The notes beneath the pieces were generated by a model. It was not told where the DNA came from and ran no database searches. It was given only the letters and a program-made list of their open reading frames with translations. Positions 56,390 through 64,000 of a stretch of DNA of 64,000 nucleotides are shown here, one piece after another; the stretch's first letter is position 1; every line of letters starts with the position of its first letter. Both the position numbers and the translations under genes were made by a program. This DNA is from Poa pratensis (Eukaryota; Streptophyta; Magnoliopsida; Poales; Poaceae), in the NCBI GenBank assembly GCA_947311845.1, contig CAMZMU010000107.1:21694359-21758358 (forward strand), given 5' to 3'.

Positions 56390-57560
56390 TTCATCACAGA
56401 GGTATACCATCCGGAATGGGTGGCAAATCCAGTATTGGTTATGAAAAAGAACGGTACGTGGCGAATGTGCGTTGATTACACCAGTCTTAACAAAGCTTGT
56501 CCAAAGGATCCATTTGCTTTGCGCGAATCGACCAAGTAATTGATTCAACTGCTGGGTGCGAGCTGTTATGCTTTTTGGACGCCTATTCAGGCTACCATCA
56601 AATCAAGATGAAGAGGGAGGACCAAGAAAAGACGTCCTTCATCACACCCTTCGGAGCTTTTTGTTATGTCAGCATGCCCTTTGGGTTGAAGAACGCAGGT
56701 GCGACTTACCAAAGATGCATTCAGAATTGCCTACATGAGCAAATAGGTCGCAACGTTCACGCCTACGTGGATGATATTGTGATTAAGTCGCAAGTTAGCC
56801 AGGATCTTATTGGTGATCTGGCAGAGACATTCACAAATCTCAGAAAATACAACATGAAGCTCAACCCCACAAAGTGCGTCTTCGGAGTACCAGCAGGAAA
56901 GCTATTGGGATTCATAGTATCAGAAAGAGGCATTGAGGCCAATCCTGACAAGATAAAGGCCGTGATGGATCTCCAAAAGCCAGAAAAGATAAAAGATGTG
57001 CAGCGCTTACTGGTTGCGTAGCAGCTTTGAGTCGCTTTATATCAAGATTGGGAGAGAAAGCACTACCTTTGTACAGACTGTTGAAAAAATCAGACACCTT
57101 CGTTTGGGACGCAGAGGCCGACGAAGCTCTGACAGCCTTGAAACATCAATTGACAAATGCTCCAGTTCTGGCGGCTCCAAAGATAAAGAGCCAATGCTAC
57201 TATACATAGCGGCAAATTCCCGCGCTGTGAGTGCTGTCATGGTTGTGGAGAGACAAGAAACAGGAAAGGAATACCCTGTCCAGAGACCAGTATACTACGT
57301 GAGCGAAGTCCTCACAGCTTCCAAACAGCGTTACCCACAGTGGCAGAAGTTGGTGTTTGGAGTGTTCATGGCGAGTCGCAAGCTGAAGCACTACTTCCAA
57401 GAGCATCCAATAACTGTGGTAGTTCAGCACCATTGGCAGATATCATTCGTAATCGAGAAGCTACTGGAAGAGTCGCTAAGTGGGCGATCGAGTTGGGACC
57501 ACATCACATCAGCTACGAGCCGCGCACATCAATTAAGTCGCAAGCCCTTGCAGATTTTAT
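56390..57560 (+). pseudogene. Reverse transcriptase and RNase H of the Tat element
   Basis: Recognisable in order: VLVMKKNGTWRMCVDY, LDAYSGYHQIKM, FGLKNAGATYQR and the catalytic box VHAYVDDIVIKS, which is intact. The connection region reads SRFISRLGEKALPLYRLLKK, followed by RNase H pieces (RPVYYVSEVLTASKQRYP, KHYFQEHPITVV). Frame breaks at about 56522, 57009, 57182 and 57424 are each explained by loss of one base. Confidence 0.85.
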
Positions 57561-57593
57561 TAACGATTGGACAGAAATCCAAGTGCTCCTAGC

Positions 57594-58060
57594 ATGGCAG
57601 AAACCAAATACTGGACCATGCATTTTGATGGGTCAAGACAGTTGCAAGGCTCGGGGGCTGGAGTTGTTCTAACATCTCCCAAGGGAGACAAGCTGCGGTA
57701 TGTGTTACAGATACACTTCAACTGCACAAATAACGTGGCGGAGTACGAGGCACTGCTTCATGGTCTACGTATAGCAAAGGAGATGAACATCAGTCGCATA
57801 CGCTGTTTTGGCGATTCAGACTTGGTGGCACAGCAGGTCTCCGGAACGTGGGACAGCAAGGATGCGAACATGGCTGCATATAGAAGAGAGGTGGACAGAA
57901 TTGCTGGACATTTCACTGGATACCAAGTTGAACATATTGATCGGAGACAAAATGAAGCTGCAGATGCCCTGTCTCGGCTTGGATCCAACAGACAGTCAGT
58001 CCCACCCAATGTTTTCCTGGATGAACTGCACAATCCATCAGTCAAACCTCCAGCAGAGAT
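57594..58060 (+). CDS. Second (archaeal-type) RNase H of the Tat element
   Basis: Open over its whole length: MHFDGSRQLQGSGAGVVL, NNVAEYEALLHGLRIAKEM, CFGDSDLVAQQVSG and RRQNEAADALSRLG give the four catalytic acids (D, E, D, D) in order. This additional domain, between the normal RNase H and the integrase, is diagnostic of the Tat lineage. Its role is presumed to be help in RNA removal during cDNA synthesis. The frame continues into the integrase zinc-binding part. Confidence 0.85.
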
Positions 58061-58179
58061 TGACATTGCAGAGCCAGAGGATGATTCAACTTTAGTCGCA
58101 GCCCTGCATGAACAGCCAGGATGGACAGAGCCATACATGGCATATTTAAGTCGCGGAGTGCTGCCGGACGATGAAATTG

Positions 58180-59389
58180 AGGCGCGCAAAATCATACGAC
58201 GATCAAAGGCCTATACAATCATCAACAACGAATTATACAAGCGCAGCGTGTCAGGAGCATTCCAAAGATGTGTCTCACCAGAAGAGGGACGAAAAATCTT
58301 GCACGAAATTCATTCAGGCGATTGTGGCCATCATGCTTCGTCAAGATCTTTGGTGGCAAAGGCGTTCCGACATGGATTCTTCTGGTTAACAGCATTAGCA
58401 GACGCAGAGCAAATTGTCAGAGTGTGCGATGGATGTCAAAGATACGCTAGGCAAGATCATATGCCAGCCAAGCACTTCGCACAATACCCATCACATGGCC
58501 TTTTGCCGTATGGGGTTTTGACATGGTAGGGCCTTTCAGACGGTCTTCAAACGGAAAAACTCACCTCTTAGTCATGGTGGACAAATTCACAAAGTGGATA
58601 GAAGCAGAACCTGTGGGAGATTGCGAGGCTGAAACAGCAGTCAAGTTCTTGAAGAAGGTCATATTCCGCTTCGGTTACCCCCATAGTATCATTACAGACA
58701 ATGGGAGCAACACCTCTGAAGGGGCTACACAGATATTTTGCGCAGACAATGGGATAAGATTGGACCTCACGTCAGTAGCACACCCGCAGAGCAATGGACA
58801 AGCTGAGCGAGCTAACCAGGAAATTCTCCATGGAATTAAGCCGCGCCTTATTGAAAAGGTCGAAGCATCTCCAGGATGTTGGGTGGAAGAACTGCCAGCA
58901 GTACTGTGGAGCTTAAGAACAACCCCTAACAGATCCACAGGATTTACACCATATTTCATGGTCTATGGAGCAGAAGCAGTCATGCCCAGCGATATCATAC
59001 ATGATTCACCAAGAGTTGCGGCTTACATCGAGACAGATAATGAGATAGCTCGGCAAGACTCGGTGGACACATTAGAAGAGGTTAGAGACTTGGCAGCATC
59101 AAGGTCAGCAGTATATCAACAAGACTTGCGACGCTATCATGCCAGACGCATCAAAACCCGCACCTTTCAAGAAGGCGACCTAGTACTGCGACTTAAACAA
59201 GATCACAAGGGAATGCATAAGCTGTCCTCTCCATGGGAAGGACCCTACATCATCAGCAAGAAGCTAAACAATGGGTCGTACTACCTGCTGGATGTAAGGG
59301 AAGAAAGCAGCGAACGCCATGATTTCGAGGATCGTCTCGAGGCACCTCGCCCTTGGAACGTCGCACACCTGCGACCGTACTATACATAA
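58180..59389 (+). pseudogene. Integrase of the Tat element
   Basis: The zinc-binding part (HEIHSGDCGHHASSRSL, CDGCQRYARQ) lies in the upstream frame and ends at 58529; the catalytic core lies in the overlapping frame to 59389. Core acids are in FDMVGPF, IITDNGSN and NGQAERANQE. The C-terminal part ends with HKLSSPWEGPYIISKK and WNVAHLRPYYT, the usual Gypsy GPY/F-type ending. One base is missing near 58470, otherwise both parts are open. Confidence 0.88.
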
Positions 59390-59476
59390 GAAAAGGCTAA
59401 TCAGAGCCAAGCATCATCCTTTCCAGCTTTATAGCTGAGTATCATCACAGCCACTCAGGGCTAGAACTTCAACTTT

Positions 59477-59692
59477 GGTCGCCACCTAGGCGCGACCTAT
59501 GCAACATCTGATCGCCACCCAGGCGCGATCGACCCTTGTATCAGAAACCGGCTGCCACCTAGGCGCGGCCGTAAACTTTGTATCATCTCTGGTCGCCACC
59601 TAGGCGCGACCGACCCCATGTATCACCATGGATCGCCACCTACGCGCGATCCAACCCTATGTATAACACTCGGTTGCCACCTAGGCGCGACC
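59477..59692. repeat. Six tandem covarying palindromes in the 3' untranslated region of the Tat element
   Basis: Six 21 bp units begin at 59477, 59510, 59550, 59591, 59631 and 59672, mostly 40-41 bp apart. Each has arms of six bases around CACCTAG-CG. Arms read GGTCGC/GCGACC in units 1 and 4, GATCGC/GCGATC in units 2 and 5, GGCTGC/GCGGCC in unit 3 and GGTTGC/GCGACC in unit 6. In units 2 and 5 both arms have changed together so that pairing is kept. Confidence 0.88.
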
Positions 59693-60342
59693 TTATGTGT
59701 CATCATAATCAAAGCTTATCATAGCTTAGCCTATCATGGCAATATCATTATGTTTCTTGGGGTCTTTGTTACCCTGAAACAGCCGATTTATTGGCAATTA
59801 TCAAATTTACCTTAAGTTGGATTGCTACTCGCATTATGTGGCCAAAGTACTGGGGTGTGGCGTCAATCGAGCTTGATTGCCTATCATGGCCGCTCTCGAC
59901 CCTGAACACACATGTTCCTAGGAAATACTGAGTCGCGCGAGTGCCCACTTAAGGATTCAGATGGCCTAACTAGAGGTCGATGTACTGCTTATAGTACGGC
60001 AACACCAATTACAATTACTTGTACTTAACAATTGTTTTATTCATGATATCAAGTTACAGGTGATGACCTTCAGAGTTCTCTGAGAAGAATTGAGATGATT
60101 ACCACATACATCCTCTCAATCCTTGGGGGCTACATCATATTATCATCAAAAATTTGAAGATAGATCGTCATCAAGTTCTGAAGCTATCAGGATACTCTAA
60201 CAAAGAAGCTCACGAAGTCAGATGATCTTCCAGGTGCGAGTCAAGGCCAACTGCACAATTATAAGTCGCGAAACAAGGAAAAGCGCCCTAAGCATTCAAG
60301 ATCAAGAAATACTATGAAGTTCAGGCCACGCTTGGGGGCTAA
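59693..60342 (+). other. Remaining 3' untranslated region of the Tat element
   Basis: No coding frame above 66 codons. It ends at the purine tract next to the 3' LTR. Long 3' regions with tandem repeats are usual in Tat elements. Confidence 0.7.
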
Positions 60343-60853
60343 TGTCGGGGGAATACTTTCTGGATTAACCCGCGGCCCAGTGCGACTTACTCGCACGGAC
60401 AAAGGCCCACTTGGGAGCAAGCCCAATATTGAACCGCCATAAGGGGAAAGATCTAGAAGACATATCCCGGAGGACGTGAAGACCAAGTAGTCTCCGAGTA
60501 GGCCTCTGTGGATGTATTCCTTATGGGGAAGTTTCCTTTTGTAACCTAGCGAGCCTCTGTGTATATAAAGAGGACTCGCAGGACTTAGAGCGGGTCAAGC
60601 TATCAAGCCCTAAACCCTAGCTCATACGGCGAGTACCAGATCGGATCGCCTCCATTGTAACACCTCGATTATCATATCAATACCAATCTAGGGTAGGCAG
60701 GAAGTAGGTCTTTTACCTCACATTGAGGGGGCCGAACCTGGGTAAATCTGTGTTGATCTTTGTTCCTGCGATCCCAAGCTCGGAGATGCTTGACTCGCGT
60801 AATCCCACACCTACGAAGTCATCCATGACACCTGACGTGACAAACCCACGACA
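60343..60853 (+). repeat. 3' LTR of the Tat element (511 bp)
   Basis: Nearly identical to the 5' LTR: AACCCGCGGCCC replaces AACCCCGGCCC, and CATCCATGAC replaces CATCTATGAC. It is preceded by the purine tract CTTGGGGGCTAA. Confidence 0.92.
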
Positions 60854-62904
60854 CCCAGCGCGAGTCCATCTCGATCTCCGCCGCGTGAGAAAGCGCCCGT
60901 TAAGTGGCTCCCGAGGAAGCGCCACACCGGTTCGCCGGTTAGGAAGAAACCTAGAAGGGAGAAAACACCGCCGCCTCTTGCGAAGCTACCTTGGGAAAGG
61001 ACTGACGAGGAAACCGCCGCCATCTCGAGGGCCGAGGTGGTCGCCCATTTTGCACCGAAAGTGCCCGAGCCACCAAGGGAGAAACTAGCTCCGGAAATCG
61101 TTGTGCGTTGCATTGATGCTATATATAACCCTCCACCAAAGACGCCATCAGACTATGAGCGTTCTATTGACAAGTCATATAGCAATAAGTCGGAGGAGCC
61201 GAAAAAAGGGAAACAAGTTCCCCAGCTCGGAGAACAAGATGCACAATCGGTCCCCCGCTCAAGGTGTTTGACGACAAGGCCGCTCAAGGTTCTCAACAAC
61301 ACATAGGTTTGACAAATGATTACCCCATCGCCGAGCTAGCATATCAATATGTTGAAGGGGAAAATTTGGTCCAGCGGGTCAAGTCCCTAACAACAAAAAT
61401 ACGTTAGCTGCATAACTGGTACAAGAAAGTCGCAAAGGAAGGGACAATCAGTATCATGGTGGCAGTTAAGGAAGAGCACTACTTCCAAGAATACGCTGTG
61501 TCCGTTGAGTTTACCGAACTTTTTCAGTTATACAATCTCCGGGCCCTCGACAAATCTATCATCAGTTGCTATTGTCTGTAAGTGATTTATTTCTGTAATT
61601 TAATTCTTTAGCTCAGCTCGTTCATTGTCTGTAATTATGCTCACTATAATCTTTTGTGCGCTATATTATGCAGATTGAAGATGCTCGAATGCAAAGGGAT
61701 GATATCACGGACATTGGGTTCATTGACCCTGATAAAGTTCATGAAGTCACCATAGAAGATCCCATTTATAACAAGGATACACCGGGGACTTTGCTAAGGT
61801 TTTTGATGCGACAACGTGACAAAAAAAGAAATATTTTTTCTTACAACTTCAAGTGAGTGTTTCTGTCTTGTACGCATTCTATTTTGCTCACCAAATGTTA
61901 AAGTTTTAACTGATGAGGTATCTATGGCACTGCGTATATAAACATGTGCAGGTTCCACTTTATTTTTCTCGTCATTAAAATTCACGATGGAGAAGTTGAA
62001 ATCCTTGACTCATTAAGGAGAGATCCTAAACAATACAAGCCCTGTTTTGATATGCTCAAAGAGTAATTTCAATTCTTATCGCCTCTTTCGTTCATTTCCT
62101 GATATCAAGTAATTAATAACTCTTTTGTTCATTTTCTTTGTCGGGCAGCGTATGGAAATCGTTCATCAAGGAAGATCCGGCCGGTGGATGGAAACCGAAA
62201 CTGATATGGCGTTTGAACGACGTAAGTAGTACTACCTAGGTGCACACACCATTATCATACTTGATTATTGTTTGATTGAATTCTATTCTTGTACAGACTT
62301 GCGCGGAACAGCCACAGGGGACTGATTTATGTGGATACTACGTTTGCGAGTATATTCACATTAGAACCAGCGAGAGAACAAAGAGTCGAAGAAATCAAGA
62401 TGTACGTAAACATTATTCACAAATTTATTTTGTTACCATCAGTTGTGCTGAGTTTTATTCATAATTGTTTTATTATGATTTGATATATATACATATAACT
62501 CATGTATTCATTTTGATCTCATTCTTTTAAAGTTGGCAAGAAAGCGGAACGCGCTCCCAATAAAGGACCGCTTCAAAACAATTGCGGAGTAATTGGCGGG
62601 ATTTTTCCTTGCGGAGGTCATACCTAAATTCGGAGAGTACCACTATAATGCAAAATAATATGACTCCATGTAATAGTGATCTCCATGTAATTAAGTACTT
62701 TATACGAAAACGTGATCTTCATGTACGTACTACTTAATTTGTATGTGTTATATATATATATATGCATCAACTTGATCTTCATGTAGTAATTTATATATAC
62801 CAAAACGCGTTTTTGGCGCATCGACGTGATCCCCGTACGATGAAATCATCCGATACCCCTAAACCCTACTAAACCCTAAACCCTGAAAAAAATCGAAAAA
62901 AAAG

Positions 62905-63110
62905 GCCTACCTTTAGTTCTGGTTCGTGTTACGAACCGGTACTAAGGTCTCCAGCCCCGCGTCTCTTCCCGGGGCCACGTGGAGGCCTTTTAGTATCGGT
63001 TCGTGAGCAACCGGGACTAAAGGGGGGCCTTTAGTCCCGATTGGCTAGTCCCGGTTGCCCAACCGGAACTGGAGGCCCTTTGAAACCGGTACTAATGCGT
63101 CGTTTTCCAC
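62905..63110. repeat. Right subterminal repeats of the CACTA element
   Basis: Copies of the same CTTTAGT-CCGGTTCG word family as at the left end, in both orientations and more degenerate. They end at the terminal CCACTAGCG. Confidence 0.8.
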
Positions 63111-63118
63111 TAGCGTTA

Positions 63119-63439
63119 GCATCAAGGCCACGCATGTCGCATCATTTTGACCAAGTGTATATGAAGTTCGTTCGTGCAACTTTTGAGCTCAAATACCAGA
63201 GAGGTTTTCAGCCAGATCGGCTAAAGTGGGCGACAATGGTTAACGTCGGAGTACGTTTATATTGGTCCTGCTTATAAGCAACGCGGGCCTGGCTAGATCC
63301 TGCGTCCCTGGAGCTTACGTCCTCCAGGCATGTGATTGGTTCGTGTAGATCACCTATGCAGTTGTACATATTTCGCACGACGTTCATGTAGCCTGTACCA
63401 TTTAGAAAACCTCGGTAAAAAGTAAAAGAAATTTATGTT
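63119..63439. other. Sequence right of the CACTA element, nothing recognised
   Basis: No coding similarity or transposon terminus could be supported here. It may be further LINE or unique sequence. Confidence 0.35.
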
Positions 63440-63541
63440 GCTGGGAGGAAAATTATTTTGAAAAATGGAAACCTTGTGAGATTTTGCAAAGATCCCTGGT
63501 TAGATGATAAGGCATACTCTCTGATCATGTACCCTTGTTGA
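63440..63541 (+). pseudogene. C-terminal fragment of a LINE ORF2 (zinc-finger RVT type)
   Basis: The frame AGRKIILKNGNLVRFCKDPW followed by LDDKAYSLIMYP and a stop resembles the region after the reverse transcriptase in plant L1 elements, where a 'kdPWl' motif precedes the end. It is too short to assign a family. Confidence 0.5.
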
Positions 63542-63558
63542 TTTCAACGGGGGAGGGC

Positions 63559-64000
63559 GTGAAAATTCAGAGGAGTTTTAAATTTGAGAATTGTTGGTTT
63601 CTTAGAGACGACTTGGAAAAAATTGTAACAAAAGTGTGGAATCAAGAGGTTAGGGGTTGCTCAAGTATGGATAAATGGCAGAATAGATTTGGAAATATTA
63701 GGAAAGCTCTGAAAGGTTGGAACATCAACTTCGAGAGCGCTAATAGGAAAATTAGGAAGAAACTCACGGCAGATATTGACGAACTAGATAAAAAAAGTGA
63801 GACAAACGGGCTGTCGCTTGATGATTGGAATCACTTGCAACAGTGCCGTAATGATCTCAGTAGAATTTTAAAGGGAGAGGAAGTGAAATGGTTGCAGAGG
63901 TCGAGAGAGAAAGAACTGCTTGAGGGTGATAGTAACACCAAGTACTACCACTCAAAAGCAAATGGAAGAAGAAGGCGAAATAGAATAGTTAGCCTCCATC
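63559..64000 (+). pseudogene. LINE ORF2 segment between endonuclease and reverse transcriptase
   Basis: The frame is open from 63559 to the window end (147 codons). It reads KIQRSFKFENCWFLRDDLEK, later NLSRILKGEEVKWLQRSREK-like text and LLEGDSNTKYYHSKANGRRR, which is the linker typical of plant L1-type LINEs just before the reverse transcriptase. The reverse transcriptase itself should follow to the right of the window. Confidence 0.75.

Larger units (their letters stand above)
52764..60853 (+). mobile_element. Tat-lineage Gypsy retrotransposon, young insertion (8.1 kb)
   Basis: Two LTRs of 510 and 511 bp differ by one substitution and one small indel. CCCAG flanks both sides (52759-52763 and 60854-60858). 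Domain order is Gag, protease, reverse transcriptase, RNase H, a second archaeal-type RNase H, integrase, as in the Tat lineage (Retand/Ogre relatives). A long 3' untranslated region follows with a palindrome array. Despite its youth every domain junction contains frame breaks. It is inserted in a coding exon of the host CACTA element. Confidence 0.92.
50956..62595 (+). pseudogene. CACTA Transposase_24 / Ulp1-like cysteine protease gene, split by a Gypsy element
   Basis: The left part (50956-52763) contains a Transposase_24 region: FINQAGVLVRDMLPITIAEW, LLRETLMTDFNLPQ, VKQWTLKKMATQFQSWKKKL and KFWLFAHGAGLDPQTG, then a glutamine-rich coiled segment (VRQVQQQQQQIDSISQQ). The Gypsy element sits at 52764-60853, and the frame resumes in phase (SPSRSPPREKAPVKWLPRKR). 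The distal part, after introns near 61580, 61860, 62065 and 62225, shows the Ulp1-type catalytic triad in order: histidine in FHFIFLVI, aspartate in VEILDSLRRD, cysteine in DLCGYYVCEY. Lesions: stop at 52498, loss of one C near 61252, stop at 61405, and frame changes near 51265. Such protease domains are captured in plant CACTA and Mutator elements. Confidence 0.8.
42050..63115 (+). mobile_element. CACTA (En/Spm) transposon, 21 kb, with nested insertions
   Basis: The left end reads CACTAGTGGAAAACG at 42050. The right end reads CGTTTTCCACTAGCG, ending at 63115, the complement of the left end with one substitution that turns CACTA into CGCTA. TTA flanks both sides (42047-42049, 63116-63118), the 3 bp duplication expected for CACTA. 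Subterminal hairpin repeats with CTTTAGTACCGGTTCG lie inside each end. Coding parts in order: Tnp2-like transposase, two accessory frames, then a Transposase_24/Ulp1 gene split by a Gypsy element. All coding parts carry lesions, so the element is not autonomous. Confidence 0.92.

Noticed and set aside
59477..59692. CRISPR-like array or phage attachment sites
   Set aside because: The spacing is regular, but the sequences between units are similar to one another and the array lies in a retrotransposon 3' region.

Overview
The window is nuclear DNA of a grass of the wheat/barley tribe (Triticeae). The evidence is a gene island with interrupted, plant-type genes set between deep nests of LTR retrotransposons, a CACTA transposon and the small MITE types common in wheat and barley (Stowaway, Tourist and Harbinger-like elements). 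Species and chromosome cannot be read from the sequence alone.

Layout. 1-12211 is a retrotransposon nest. A decayed Copia element (9307-12211, 5' half outside the window) was hit by a long LTR (before 1 to 9306). That LTR was then hit by a solo LTR (339-1858) and by an almost complete minus-strand Athila-type Gypsy element (3162-8974, target duplication ACCCC on both sides). 12212-36000 is the gene island: a small membrane protein (-), mitochondrial ATP synthase OSCP subunit (+), an unknown basic/acidic protein with one frame break (+), a dead trihelix/Harbinger-associated gene (-), histidinol-phosphate aminotransferase (+) with one frame break, mitochondrial formate dehydrogenase (-), a P-loop NTPase (+) and a two-zinc-finger REX4-like exonuclease-fold protein (-). 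Between formate dehydrogenase and the P-loop gene lies a roughly 1 kb non-coding direct duplication, with a CACTA end between the copies and a different MITE in each copy. 37330-39530 holds a decayed Angela/BARE-like LTR and an LTR stub. 42050-63115 is one 21 kb CACTA element flanked by TTA. It has a decayed Tnp2 transposase, accessory genes and a split Transposase_24/Ulp1-protease gene, and it has itself been invaded by an unclassified repeat, a Harbinger-like element and a very young Tat-type Gypsy element (52764-60853). The right edge carries two LINE fragments.

How the genes relate. The host genes are ordinary housekeeping or metabolic functions and do not form an operon-like system. HPA and FDH are convergent, as are the P-loop gene and the REX4-like gene. 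Exon boundaries were placed by hand from GT/AG sites, codon phase and family resemblance; OSCP (232 aa), FDH (377 aa), the P-loop protein (307 aa) and the REX4-like protein (335 aa) all read cleanly from start to stop. I found no convincing undescribed multi-gene system. The points most worth following are a covarying palindrome array in the young Tat element, a REX4-like protein that has lost its two first catalytic acids, the reciprocal MITE presence/absence in the duplicated block, and the strong bias of frame breaks toward one-base losses in short homopolymers, which may mean sequencing error rather than real pseudogenes.
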